From positions 74,156,001 to 74,220,000 of the forward strand of contig CM065811.1 in the NCBI GenBank assembly GCA_033398695.1: DNA of 64,000 nucleotides, read 5' to 3'. The notes below the pieces were generated by a model. The model was not told the DNA's origin and ran no database searches. It saw only the letters and a list, made by a program, of their open reading frames with translations. How positions within the stretch are numbered: position 1 is the stretch's first letter; each line of letters opens with the position of its first letter. Origin of the DNA: Orobanche coerulescens. Its lineage: Eukaryota > Streptophyta > Magnoliopsida > Lamiales > Orobanchaceae. This document shows, one piece after another, positions 22,762-34,726 of the stretch. The translations under genes and the position numbers were made by a program.

Positions 22762-24837
22762 TCATAGAGAAACAGGTTTGCGGCTCAGTGCATCAGCTAC
22801 CACGTTCGCTTTGCCTGGATGATAGAGGATTTCCAGGTCGTAATCCTTGATCAATTCCAGCCACTTTCTCTGCCTCATGTTTAATTCCTTCTGACTGAAA
22901 GTATACTTGAGGCTCTTATGATATGTGAAGATCTGACAATGAGTGCCGTACAAATAATGTCGCCAAATCTTCAAGGCAAAGACTACAGCTGCTAACTCTA
23001 AATCATGAGTCGGGTAATTTTGTTCGTATGGTTTTAACTGTCGAGAGTCATAGGCAATCACCCTATCCTTTTGCATCAACACGCATCCTAGACCCTGATT
23101 TTAAGCATCGCTGTATACCATGAATCCATCGGTTCCATCCGGTAATGCTAGTATAGGCGCTGACGTCAGTCTTCTCTTAAGTTCATCAAAACTAGCCTGG
23201 CATTTCTCATTCCACACGAATTTCTGAGTCTTCTGCAATAGCTGAGTAAGCGGACGAGTAATTTTGGAAAATCCTTCTACGAAACGGCGATAATATCCAG
23301 CAAGTCCTAAGAAACTTCGGACTTCTTTCACGTTTTTAGGAGATTCCCATTCCAAGATGGCTTCGACTTTCTTCGGGTCTACCTGAACTCCGTCAGCTGA
23401 TATCACATGCCCAAGGAAGGTTACTTTCTTAATCCAGAACTCGCATTTGGAAAGTTTCGCATAAAGCTGTTCATTCCTTAAAGTACTCAAAATGATACGC
23501 AAATGCTCTGTATGCTCCTATGGGTCTTTCGAATTGATCAAGATGTCATCAATGAAAACGACCACGAATTTATCCAAGTATTCTAAGAATAGCCGATTCA
23601 TCAATTGCATAAATACCGCAGGAGAATTGGTAAGTCCGAATGGCATCGACACAAATTCATAGTGCCCGTACCGGGATCTGAGAGCAGATTTCGGTATATC
23701 TGATTCCTTAATTCTCAATTGATGGTATCCTGATCTCAAATCAATCTTCGAGAATACCCTTGCCCCCTGCAGTTGATCAAATAAGTCGTCGATCCGAGGT
23801 ATTGGATACTTGTTCTTGATCGTCACCTTGTTTAGCTCCCTGTAGTCGATACACAATCGGAGGGATCCATCTTTCTTCCGAACAAAGAGGACGGGTGCCC
23901 CCCAAGGAGAAACTCTAGGTTGAATGTAACCCTTCTGCAATAATTCCTCAAGCTGCTTCTTTAATTCATACATCTCGGTTGGCGCCATACGGTATGGTGC
24001 TCTGGAAATAGGTGCGGCTCCAGGCTCTATTTCGATATTAAACTCTACTTCTCTCCGCAGAGGTAACCCAGGTAGTTCGTCATGGAATACGTCTGAGAAC
24101 TCGTTCACAACTGGAATAGACGAGATTTCTACTCCTTCTTCTTTCTTCATGGCATAACACCACAATCCGTGACAACCCTGCTTCAGTAATTTCACTGCTT
24201 TCATGGCTTTGATCAATTTTCCTAAGCTTCCCAATCTCCATCCTTTGAATAAATGTTCAGATCCGTCATCGGCAATGATAGAAATAATTCTTCTTCGGTA
24301 ATTCAAAATAGCCCTATAACAGTTGAGCCAATCGTCTCCGAGAATTAAATCGTCACCATGGATGTCGACCACAATAAGATTTGATGGCCAATCTCTCCCT
24401 CCTATAGACACTGGAAAATCTCTAGTTTCGAGGGTTCCCACAATTCTCTCTCCACTCGGTAATCCCACAACATAAGGCTCACAATCATATAAACATGAGA
24501 TTTTCAAACGATTAACACAGTTCAATGATATGAAAGAATGCGTAGCTCCTGAATCGAATAAGACACTAACTAGTTGCAAAAGGATCTAAATCGTACCTGA
24601 TGCAACAGCAGTGTTCTGATCGTCTGACCCCCTCATCTCGTAAAGGCGCGGAGGAACGGACCTAGCAGTGGACGCCTCTCTTTTCCCAACACTCTGCTGC
24701 TGGAAACCACTATGCTGTGTTTGTTTCACACTTGTCTCTTTCGGAACTGGTGCAGGAGTGGGAGTACCAATAGATATAGTCACATTTACGCAAAAAGTCG
24801 CACGATGGCCTTCCTGTACACATTCGAAACAAGTCAC
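22762..24837 (-). pseudogene. Gyp2 CCHC knuckle - protease - reverse transcriptase - RNase H
   Basis: One frame throughout, broken by stops at 24586, 23518 and 23101. It starts with a knuckle CFECVQEGHRATFC. The protease site [13 protein letters not shown] is intact (DSGA). Reverse transcriptase motifs are [34 protein letters not shown] and VVFIDDILI, the last just before the 23518 stop. RNase H begins FMVYSDA, keeping the Asp that Gyp1 has lost, but a stop at 23101 falls directly after it; the rest reads [20 protein letters not shown] and [11 protein letters not shown]. Gyp1 and Gyp2 have therefore lost different functions. Confidence 0.93.
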
Positions 24838-25828
24838 AAAAGGTGAGTAGCAATCACACCGAACATGCCCTGGTTTACCACAGTTATAACATTTCTCCGC
24901 TGCGTCTGAAACCGTTGATGCTGTTCGGAACTTCTTTCCACCTCGGGAAGGATGCGGAGGTCTCCTAGATTAATGAAATGAAGAATGGCCCTTGCGGGGC
25001 CCACCACTCTTGTTCTCCGTGAAGTTGCCAGACACTTTCTGCTTCTTTGCTTCCGTCGATTTCTCCACCGCTGCCTCTTTCATGTCGTAGGCCAGCGCTT
25101 TGTCCTGATACTGTCTCAAGGTAGTACATTGAAATCAAGACTTTTAATCACCAACTGACTTTTGTGCGACACTTGGTCAGGACCGAGGCGGAGAAGATTT
25201 TCCATTTCGACATGCGGATGAAACCCGAGATTCAACTCTGCAGGGAGAAAAACTCTTGGACTCTAGCCTCTCTAACTAGACGAGGAAAATATTGTGCTTC
25301 CATCATCAATTTGAATTCCTTCCAGTCAGCATTATGATCCTCAGGTCGAACAGCCTCTCACCAGTCGAAAGCCTCCCCAGTCAGAAAATACTGGGCGATC
25401 GGAACCTTTCGGTCATCAGGACAGTTGATCCCCACGAATATCTTTTCCAAGTCTTTCAGCCAGTGATCCCAAGTAGGCATCTCAGTAGAACCGTCAAATT
25501 TTGGTGGGTGCAATTTGACCACTTCCGTAAGCCACTTGTCTCCCCGGTTATCCTCGTTGCGCTGCTGGCCCATCGCTGTCTGCATGCGGTCAACCACCTG
25601 AGCGAACTGGGTCATCTGAGCGACCACCTGTTGAAGCACCCCCATCATGTTAGGATTTGCGTTGTCATTTGCTGATCCCTGTTGTCCTCCAGAATGGGAA
25701 TCGGTTCGACTAGCCGATAATTCTGGGGTAGACGCTGAATCCTCCTGTCTCGCATTACCATGTCCGCATCCACGACCGCGACCTCCCCTCAACATACTGT
25801 AAATACAAATACTCAATATCCAGGGCAA
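24838..25828 (-). pseudogene. Gyp2 gag with an internal inverted segment
   Basis: Opens MPWILSICIYSMLRGGRGRG and holds the gag core KLHPPKFDGSTEMPTWDHWL and VPIAQYFLTGEAFDW, then a stop at 25358. Further on, VREARVQEFF is readable. The next about 100 bases (25141-25241) read as gag only on the opposite strand (HQLTFVRHLVRTEAE, then FHFDMRMKPEIQ). The minus strand resumes with CTTLRQYQDKALAYDMKEA. The first knuckle (KCYNCGKPGHVRCDC, near 24850-24895) is still visible. Gag and pol frames no longer agree. Confidence 0.9.
25141..25241 (+). other. Microinversion inside Gyp2 gag
   Basis: Plus-strand translation gives NHQLTFVRHLVRTEAE and FHFDMRMKPEIQ, which match Gyp1 gag NQQLAFVRHLVRTDAE and HFDMRMKPEIQ; Gyp1 encodes these on the minus strand. 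Flanking gag on both sides is in the normal minus orientation. The residues expected at each junction (about 12 and about 5 codons) are missing. Gyp3 has the normal orientation at the matching place (58010-58105). Confidence 0.9.
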
Positions 25829-26022
25829 AATTTTCTAAAAGAAGGTCCGTCAATATTCACAGAATAGAAATTAAATAAAATGGTAGTATAAGAGATTAGG
25901 AGACTTACAACCACAGTCCACATGACGACACTGGCTGAGCAGTGATGTTACAAACAACTCATAAATCAAATAACGTAAACAGATCCAACTACACCCGAAT
26001 GCCAAGATATCCATGAATCTTA

Positions 26023-26034
26023 GCTCCGATATCA
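26023..26034 (-). other. Gyp2 primer-binding site, two changes
   Basis: Minus-strand TGATATCGGAGC against the initiator tRNA-Met complement TGGTATCAGAGC. It begins five bases inside the LTR at 26040. Confidence 0.8.
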
Positions 26035-26039
26035 TATTC

Positions 26040-28493
26040 TGTAACACCCCGAGATATTCGGAATAATTACAGCGCCGTAAATCCTTTATATAAGAATTTA
26101 CTAGGCTAATTTAAAGAAAAGTCAAAATAATACAGAAGTACCATTAACGTTTAGATTACAAAACCAGTTTGAACAGTTCAAATAAGTCCAATATTATAAC
26201 CACCTCGAAAACATCACGAGACACACGTACTCGAGTACTGAAAATAACCCAGAAAGACAAGATAACAACAATTAACATCACTGAGCCCCTTCATCGTCAT
26301 GTCGGAACTGTGGCTGCTTCCCCGCTCCTCGACTACCTGAACATCAAAACAAATGTCCCCCCGAAGGGGTTATCAAAACGATGCTAGTACAAGTATCATA
26401 ATACATAAATCGATTATGCAATAACTATGCATCATAAAACATACAAAATGGACTTCCGTCACCAGAATCCAACAATGCGAATCCTCACGATCCCATCAAC
26501 ACAATATAGGGTAATCCAACGATCCAGCGCCATCAGTATAGATCCCCATGATGATCCCATCGGACCAACGCATGGTGGAAAACCCGTCCAACGATCCAGC
26601 ACCCTTAGCATAGATCCCCATGATGATCCCGTCGGACCAACGCATGGTGGACATCCGATCCAGTGCCCTCAGCATAGATCACTTTATCTCTCCGGATCAT
26701 ACATAAATACAAATCATGCATATATATATGCAAAAATCTATATGTCCATCATCATGAACAATCCAGAAATCAATCACGAATACCATAACAATTCAAGATA
26801 ACTAATCTCACCAACAACATGAATAATCGTATACATGATCAACATTCCAATATTAACAAGTTTCAAATCCGATACTTGCCTCAAAGACGGCAAGAACTAA
26901 TTACTCCAATGATCTCAACACACTCGAAGTCCGCCTCATTCGATCAATCGTTCGAAATGCTCGGCCCTCTAAACAAACAGGAAAAATAACGACAACCCAG
27001 AACAAGTTAAACGTACGAACTTTTAACGTCTACTACGGCCAGGTTAACACTCTAAGCTATCCGGCTCATGTTTCAACTCACCCGATGAACGTTCGGTCGA
27101 GCTAGAGTCACTCAAATCACCGTAAATTCGTACTTCAATTTATGATTATCAATGTCATTACCAGGTTTGGTTATATAACACCTTCAATCCGAGTTCAAGG
27201 TTAATTCATCTCTACACTTCGTTTCTCTACAAGCTGCCTTCTTTGCCAAAGTTTTTCGTTCAAAGTAATTGTCACCCATCAACACTCTACGTTCGAATCA
27301 TGAACATGAAGATAAACATACCCAGTAATCATGACGAGTTGTGAATTACGTTGAAGGTCACTTCATACTATCCGAGGATTATTTCTTAGTGACCACTCTA
27401 AGAATTCATCTCTTTGCTAAAGATCTCATTCTAGGTAATGATAATAACAATACACTGACTTACAATTTGATTCGGAAAAGATAACCTAAAATATACAACA
27501 ACCTCAGAAATCAGATTCTTAGTTTCAACTCAATAAGGTTCGGTTGTGATCTTATTACTCAAAGGAGTTCTAATATGATTACTTCAAGTTTATAAGGTAT
27601 GGTGTTCAACCTAATGAGTTATCCATAACCTTGATAATTCGAGGAGAAAGGTCATAATCCGAATAAGAACACGAATTCTAAGCTCGGACAGCGACACATA
27701 CCTTATTATGGAAAGAAAAGACGAAAACTCTTGATGAACTCAATGTTGGACGCTTGAACACCAATCCTCAAAGCTCCTCGCCTTCAATGATATGTTAGGA
27801 GGCTGTTATGAAGGTTGAAGATGGAGAGGGTAACTCTCAAAGTCGCGAAATTTGAGTGTGGGTTGAAGTGGCTGTCTGAAAATGAAAGAGGGTGTTGTCC
27901 TATATATAGAAAATAGTTATTAGCGCGCGCTACGGCTATATCTTTAGCGTGCGCTAACGGGCTTGCAGTCTACTGTCTCGGTCTGGTCTCGGCTTAGCAT
28001 ACGCTAATATCCTTTATGTGCGCTAAGTACAGCAATTAGTGTACGCTACCACAACATATAGCATGCGCTAACGACCATACAAAGCTTTACTGACCTCACT
28101 GTACTCAACTTTAGCGTGCGCTAGCCTCATACCATTAGCGTGCGCTAGGCACCGTAGACTCGACTTTTCCAAAATCCGTCCAGATTCATTCCAACATATC
28201 CCGACAAAGATCCGCGGTCTGATCTCACCTACCACCCTGTCTTAATCAAGTTGACAACGTATAGCGCGCGCTAAGGCTCATACATAGCATGCGCTAGAAA
28301 ACTTAATTAGCGTACGCTACGCTCAGACGTTAGCGTGCGCTACAAGTGCACAAACAATTATGAACAACATCATTCATGAAATCATACGCTCAATAGCACA
28401 GGATCATGAAATATGAAGGACAATACTCAGATCAAATACAACATATACAATGTCACAAGGTTCAAAATACACATTAGAATCTCGGTTATTACA
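26040..28493 (-). repeat. Gyp2 5' LTR (2,454 bp)
   Basis: Same structure as 18769-21187: U3 palindrome array (about 28345-27920), TATA about 27909-27899, repeats at 26515-26680, hairpin near 26370-26357. It carries about 43 extra bases near 27452-27500, flanked by short ATAC repeats. This suggests the other copy lost them by slippage. Confidence 0.95.
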
Positions 28494-29650
28494 TATCTCC
28501 TCTTCGTACTCCTCTCTGATCTTCTTGTATTTCTACCTCAAGATCTTCTAGAGTATATCCCGCCTATTTCTGGATGTCGTGTGGGCAACAATCTACCAGA
28601 CTGAACTTGGACTACAATGGGTCGACCGAATTATCTTCTCAAGAAACTCACGATTTTTGTTCTCTCTATTTTTCTTGAATATTTTGGTATTTTAGAAAAA
28701 TATTGTGTTAACTAAATTATGGAACCCAAGACACAAGCCAAGATCCACAATTAAACACACACACAAAAATCGATTTTCTTGCTTCAATAATGATGTAAAA
28801 ATCGGCAAACACCAATGTCCTATTTATAGGTGTTTTGGACTACTCTAGGGACCTTAAGGAGGATATGGTAAGGACTCCCATTAGATATCTTCTTTCCAAT
28901 ATTAGGACTCTTCCTAATATTAAGACTCTATTAATATCAACTTAGTCCACTAAAAGGTTGATATTGCACTTCCTACCAAAACCCAAATTACGAAATTGGG
29001 CTCCTTTTTTAATTAATTATTTCTCGTGTTTAAGATATTCCATGTCCATTAATTAATTTTACCTACTGACAGCTTTAATTAATTAATATATTATACATGA
29101 GTATACCACTCGACCTTTATTATTATATCAGAAAATTAATTCCACCTGCAGGGTTTAATATAATAATTCTTTTGAGTGCCTCAAGGGACATGATCAACCC
29201 GACTGGTCGGGACACGATTTCTAGCTATAATATTACTTATCATATGAATAATAATATTGCCCAAAATATCGAGCATATTGAGTCAATCATTGTGGCTCTC
29301 ACCCATGATAAATCAAAACAATAAACATTAAATATATATAATTAAATATTAATCACTAGAATTAAGAAATAATAATTGTTCGAGATGTACGTTCTTCTTA
29401 TAGTCAGTACAGAAAAATCTATATCACCTCTCCAGTTCAACATATAACGAATACGCTAATATATGCTAATGGTCAAGACCAACCAATCTCAAGCATATAC
29501 TACAACCTCTCACATAATGGTCTAATGTTATATAGGTTGTGAACTAATTATTACTATATAAGGAACCGATAATGTGATCTTCTGTGTGACACGACACACC
29601 ACATTATCTACAATATATAGTAATTTAGACAATATTTGTATAACCATAGC
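28494..29650 (-). repeat. Copia B 3' LTR, inner piece, truncated
   Basis: Resumes the copia B LTR after Gyp2, matching 34946-36095. The minus-strand TATA CCTATAAATAGG (about 28825-28836) is kept. The match ends at ATAGCGTGA near 29650, where RNase H coding begins; the final about 115 bp of LTR seen at 36096-36210 are absent. Confidence 0.92.
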
Positions 29651-30315
29651 GTGATATATTTGCTTGCTTTGTGGGCCCGTGGTTCCTTCGAATTTGCAAC
29701 AGCACCAGTATTATCACAATAAAATGTAATACTCTTAGGCAAATAAAAAATCACACCCAAATCCTTTAGGAAGTACTTGATCCATACCACCTCTTTATCT
29801 GCCTCTGAGGCTGCTACATACTCGGCTTCCATGGTAGAGTCCGCTATGCATTTCTGCTTCACACTCCTCCAACTGATGGCTCCACTTCCCAAAATGAAAA
29901 CATATCTAGAAGTTGATTTCGACTTTTCTTTGTCCGCACTGAAATCCGAGTCAGTGTAACACAAAGGACAAAGTGTATCCGATTGATATACAAGCATATG
30001 CTCCCTAGTCCTTCTCAGGTACTTGAGTATATGCTTGACAGCAATCCAATGTCCCGGTCCTGCGTTCGACTAATATCTCACCACCATGCCTACAGCATGA
30101 CAGATATCAGGCCTAGTGCAAAGCATAGCATACATGAGGCTTCCCACTGCCGAAGCATAAGGGACCAGCTTCATGTCATCTATCTCCTTCTGTGTCTTAG
30201 GACACATAGCCTTAGATAACTGAATTCCATGTCAATAAGGTAAGAAACCTTTCTTGAAATTCTCCATGCTAAACTGCTTTAGCACCATATCGATATAGGA
30301 TGCCTCAGATAAGCA
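29651..30315 (-). pseudogene. Copia B RNase H, truncated by the internal deletion
   Basis: The frame reads CYTDSDFSADKEKSKSTSRY, GAISWRSVKQKCIADSTMEA, EYVAASEADKEVVWIKYFL and YCDNTGAVANSKEPRAHK, the standard copia RNase H. Straight after HKASKY the frame runs into LTR sequence, so the last about 50 residues, the stop, the 3' untranslated end and the polypurine tract are gone. The N-terminal linker with CTRPDICHAVG lies at about 30100. RNase H removes the RNA strand during reverse transcription. Confidence 0.88.
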
Positions 30316-31090
30316 CTACATCCTTTTTTTGCGATCTCGAAAGATCTTAATACCAAGGATGTGCCCGGCTTCTCCCAAATCCTTCATATCGAACTGCTCA
30401 GACAGCCATACCCTTACGTCTGATAATACCTTCACATTGTTTCCAATTAGAAGTATATCATCTACATACAGTATAAGAAACACCAGCATGTTTCCATCGC
30501 ACTTTTTGTATACACAAACCTCACTAGGAAACTGTTCAAAACCATACGATTGAATGACCTCGTCAAATCGCATGTTCCAAGACCTTGATGCTTGCTTGAG
30601 ACCATAAATGGCTCTCTTAAGCTTGCACACTAAGTGCTCCTCTCCTTCAGCAATGAACCCTTCAGGTTGGCGCATGTAGATTTCCCCCGTTCAAGAACGC
30701 AGCGTTGACATTCATCTGCCAAATCTTCACATCAAAATGTGTAGCTATAGCCAAGAGAATTCGGATCGATTTAAGCATGGCTACTGGCGAAAAGGTCTCA
30801 TCGTAGTCGATGCCCTCTTTCTGAGTGTAACCTTTCGCAACAAGCCTTGCTTTGAAGGTTTCAACCTTCCCTTTATATCCTCTCTTACACTTGTAGGCCC
30901 ACTTACTTCCAATGGGTTTTACCCCATTGGGTAGCTCTACTAGCTCCCATACTTGATTAGAATCCATAGATCCCATTTCGGATTCCATTGCTATTTTCCA
31001 GGATTCAGCATCCTTGTCTTGAACTGCCTGTTTGTACGTACATAGATCCGTTTCATCCTGGCCCAGGGAGTGGTCCGAAGACGCTCCCAC
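30316..31090 (-). pseudogene. Copia B reverse transcriptase, frameshifted
   Basis: Part one (31090-30662) reads WKIAMESEMGSMDSNQVWEL, GSKWAYKCKRGYKGKVETFK, ARLVAKGYTQKEGIDYDETF and SPVAMLKSIRILLAIA. The conserved QMDVKTAFLNG is QMNVNAAFLNG here, with the catalytic Asp as Asn. A frameshift near 30665 leads to part two: RQPEGFIAEGEEHLVCKLKR, AIYGLKQASRSW and the active site ILYVDDILLIG. The domain is complete except for the frameshift and the lost Asp. Confidence 0.92.
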
Positions 31091-31249
31091 GCCGATGAAA
31101 CGTTCAGATTGACGAACAACCCTCCACTACGACAAGGCGTGTCCTTGGTTTGCGTATCCACAATAGTGTCGATACGTGGTACACTAGGTGTTTGCACAAT
31201 TGGTATTGTCGAAATCTTGGCCCTAAGTTATTCTAGAATGACCTCACTC

Positions 31250-32240
31250 CTAGGCTTGTGGCTTATTACATAGTCCTCCTCTAATGGTGCTAACAATGAC
31301 CTTATGGTCTTTAGGACTGTAGAATAGGCCACCCTTCGTTCCCTTCGGATATCCTACAAACACTCGTATTTCTGCACGAGATGCCAACTTATCAGCTTCC
31401 TTATTCAGCACGTGTGCTAGTGAACCCCAAATCCGAACATGTCCTAGACTGGGCTTGCGCCCATTCCACAGTTCTGTGGGTATTTTTGGAACTGATTTCG
31501 AAGGCACCAAGTTTTGAATATACGCCGCTGTTTCCAAGGTGTATCCCCAAAACAAAATAGGCAAATCAGAATAACTCATCATTGACCTAACCATCTCTAA
31601 TAAAGTACGATTCCTTCGTTCAGCAACACCAATTTGTTGTGGTGTACCAGGCGCTGTGAGCTGGGAAGTAATCCCCTCATGTGCCAAGAAATCCAAAAAC
31701 TCTCCACTGAGGTACTCGCCACCACGATCAAATCGTAGTGACTTGATACTCTGTCCATGACGCTTCTTTGTTTCAACCTTGAATTCTTTGAACTTATCAA
31801 AAGATTCAGACTTACGTCGCATCAAATATATGTATCTATATCTTGAATAATCATCTATAAACGTGATGAAGTATTCGAAACCACCATTTGCCTGGATGTT
31901 CATTGGACCACATACATTGGTGTGTACTAATTCCAATACATTTTGTGGACGATTTCCTTTGCTTTGGAAAGCCCTTTTAGTCATTTTACCTTCTAGATAG
32001 GATTCGCACGTTGTAAATGACTCAACTTGGAGCGAATCTAATGGGCCATCGCTCACCAATCTTTGAATCTTCTAAGGTTAATATGACCCAATCGTAAATG
32101 CCACAAATATGTTAGATTTATGCTCGAAGGTTCTTTTCTTTTATTAGGATTAGTCAAAGAATTAAGTGATTTATAATTATGCAAGGGAGCTGGTGCAGCA
32201 TTAATGATATAAAGTTCTTCATTATAAGTACTCCACAAGT
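31250..32240 (-). pseudogene. Copia B integrase
   Basis: The pre-integrase motif YLWHLRLGHINLRRF (about 32060-32110) is followed, after a frameshift near 32055, by FTTCESYLEGKMTKRAF, where the second zinc cysteine is Tyr. The core reads LVHTNVCGP (first catalytic Asp is Asn), LRFDRGGEYLSGEF (second Asp present) and GVAERRNRTLLEM (Glu present). Then come AAYIQNLVPSKSV and the C-terminal FVGYPKGTKGG. The three damaged residues are each one G-to-A change from the family consensus. Confidence 0.92.
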
Positions 32241-32558
32241 ATATTCACCATTTCTTTTAATAATTGCATTATTTTCAAAAGAAACTGAATATCCATCACG
32301 ACGCAATTTAGAAACTGAAATTAAATTCATTCTAAAATCGGGTACCAATAATACATTATTTAGAACTAAAATCCTATCATCAACTTTTAACTGCACGACT
32401 CCCACTGCAACATCCTTCAGCCTGGAGTAGTCGCCCCAACTTATTGTAATCTCATCCGCACTAAATACCTTGGTTACTTGGAAACCCTGCGAGTCATAAC
32501 AAACATGATCAGTGGAGCCCGAATTCACTGTCCACGAAGTGATAGAACAGGAAGCCAA
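32241..32558 (-). pseudogene. Copia B protease
   Basis: The frame begins MASCSITSWTVNSGSTDHVC. The family motif is WxVDSGSTDH, so the catalytic Asp is Asn here. The rest is typical (LVLNNVLLVPDFRMNLISVS). It would cleave the Gag-Pol precursor, but without the Asp it should not. Confidence 0.88.
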
Positions 32559-33396
32559 ACATATTTTGACTACTAGTGCATGAGACCTTTCTTAGGGCAG
32601 TCACTCTTGAAATGCCCTTTCAGACCGCAGTCAAAGCACTTGCCTTTCGGCTTTTTGTTCACCTCAGGCTGAGGAGCCTTTGTCTGAGGAGCCTTGCCCT
32701 TAGCTTTGAAGGTTGCCACTTCTTCTGGCCAACCTGCTTTTTCTTCTTTCCCCATTTGGGTTTTGAAGAAGCAGCACCGGTTGCCGCAAGAATTTGATGA
32801 TAACCTTGTTTGAAGAGACCTTCGGCATCAAGCTCACGGAAGTTCCGCCAATGTGTAAGTCCTACGATTCATATTGTAGTTGAGGCGGAACTGCTCAAAG
32901 CTTCTTGGTAAACTGCCCAAGATAATATCGACCTGCGACTCCGCATCGATAGTGGACCCCAATATGCTCAGTTCGTTCAAATAAGACATCATTTTAAGAA
33001 CGTGATCCCTTACTGGGTCCCTTTAGATATTTGGGTTGTCATCAAAACCCTCATTGCATTTTGCCTAGCCGCCCGGTTCTGATGACCAGACATCCCAGTG
33101 AGATTTTTCATCATTTCCGCGGCCGAGCCCATCGTCTGATGCTGATGCTGCAATATATTTGTCAGTGAAGCCAAAATGTAACAGCGAGCCATCTCATCAG
33201 ACTTTTTCCATTTCCGGAATTCAGACAACTCTTCAGGAGTGGCATCCGTTTCTGGTTCCAAAGGGCTCTCCTCAGTTAAAATAAATTTATGCCCCTCGGC
33301 AGTCAAGACAATATCAAGATTTCTTTTCCAGTCGGCAAAGTTAGTGCCATCAAGTTTGTTTTCTTTGAGAATAACAGCTAGTGGATTGAAAGACAT
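32559..33396 (-). pseudogene. Copia B gag with CCHC knuckle
   Basis: Begins MSFNPLAVILKENKLDGTNF, then ADWKRNLDIVLTAEGHKFIL, the typical N terminus of a widespread plant copia gag. The frame is lost after 33010. The C-terminal part at 32755-32573 has a basic stretch and the knuckle GKCFDCGLKGHFKSDCPKK. The intervening 250 bases hold gag-like but frame-broken sequence. The start is the first ATG after the leader. Confidence 0.88.
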
Positions 33397-34706
33397 CTGA
33401 GAATAAAATTAAAAGCACCATTCATCACATAATATATTGAAAAACCTTAAAACACAATATATATGCAATCAACCAACACCTTGAAAAACCGCACATGCAA
33501 GCCACGATAGTGTGGACGTTTACACATACATTTTCAAGTAGATTTTAACGTCTTTAATTTTACTATCTAGCCAAGATGCGTTTTGACAAGTAAAATTAAT
33601 AGTTGGTTCCTCTTGGCCATGTATTTAATTAACATAGACTCCGATGGGGAGCTTATTAATCAATACACCTAAGTGAACATCATAATTTAACAAACCTTAA
33701 AATATCATTTAATGATAATAGTCCTACAGATGGAGAGGTCCTATCATAAAAAATAATATTCACTTTTTTGTTATCAAATTTGAAGTTTAAAACCAGTGAG
33801 CCAATAATTAGCACATCCGATGTGGAGGAAGACTCTAATGTCAACGCGCATGCTAATTATTTCACAATTTAAACCAATTATGGAGGCTAATTTGATTTTA
33901 AAAAATCAATTTAAAATCACTTAGTTATTTTAAAAAAATAAGGTTTTTAATTTTCTCGTCCTAACATGCAAGGAAGCATATCACACATACATTCATACAT
34001 GTTATACATCAAAACAATAAAACCAACAAATAATAAAAATTAGATAATTAAATCCAGTTATCATGGCTTTTATTCCTCGTTTTGAATAACGAGAAAACCT
34101 TCGGCTCGTTTGCTCCCACTGCTTCAAGCATCTCGCGGAAAAACAACTAGGACCATCCATCGAACGACCCAAATCCGGACAACTTGACCCGCTGGTCGCT
34201 GCCCGACCTGCTTTGCCCGAGCCACGGCCCGAGCCGACGAAGCCAGTTGAGCCGCGACTCCGCCCGAACCGTCTTTCTTGGCCGAGCGCAGTAGGCCAGT
34301 CGGCCGAGACAGCTACTGGCCGAGTCTCGGTCGGCAGCCTGCTGGTCTCGGTCGGTTCGTCCGATCGGGACTCCTCTTCGCGCTGGACTTCTTTCTCTTT
34401 CGTACTTTGTGCGTTCCAACTCGATTACAATTTTATTCAAAATAAAATACATCGAATTTACAGCAAATTACAAAATAAATCCTATTCTACCCGTGGATTT
34501 TCTCACGGAAAAAACCTATACATGCCTCAAAACTGGGCCAAATTACCAAAAACACGTAAATAAATAAAAACATCACATAGCCATGATAATTAGATCATAT
34601 TCTCCTGCAAGACAAATTCTAGAAAAATATCCCAAAAATCATACTACATGAATATTTAATTGCTAGCATATTAATCACTAAAATAATTAAATTGAACAGA
34701 ACCTAA
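33397..34706 (-). other. Copia B 5' leader with a GC-rich block
   Basis: About 1.3 kb between the primer site and gag. Most is AT-rich with no open frame of note. The segment 34180-34390 is strikingly GC-rich, with GCCCGAGCC and GGTCGG words repeated, unlike the surroundings. No known motif is recognised; it may be a structured packaging region or a captured piece. Confidence 0.6.
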
Positions 34707-34711
34707 AGACC

Positions 34712-34723
34712 GTCTCTGATACC
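34712..34723 (-). other. Copia B primer-binding site
   Basis: Minus-strand GGTATCAGAGAC, partly matching the initiator tRNA-Met complement, three bases inside the LTR. Confidence 0.75.
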
Positions 34724-34726
34724 GAT

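Larger units (their letters stand above)
18769..28493 (-). mobile_element. Gyp2: complete gypsy chromovirus (9,725 bp), target duplication TATCT
   Basis: LTRs 18769-21187 and 26040-28493 (2,419 and 2,454 bp), both TGTAAC...ATTACA, lie within the left LTR of copia B with exact TATCT duplications outside. The interior on the minus strand carries gag, protease, reverse transcriptase, RNase H, integrase and chromodomain, clearly related to Gyp1 but a separate family with its own LTR. Gag holds an inverted segment (25141-25241), and pol has in-frame stops near 24586, 23518, 23101 and 22762. It is the youngest layer of this nest by position, yet more broken than Gyp1. Confidence 0.95.
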
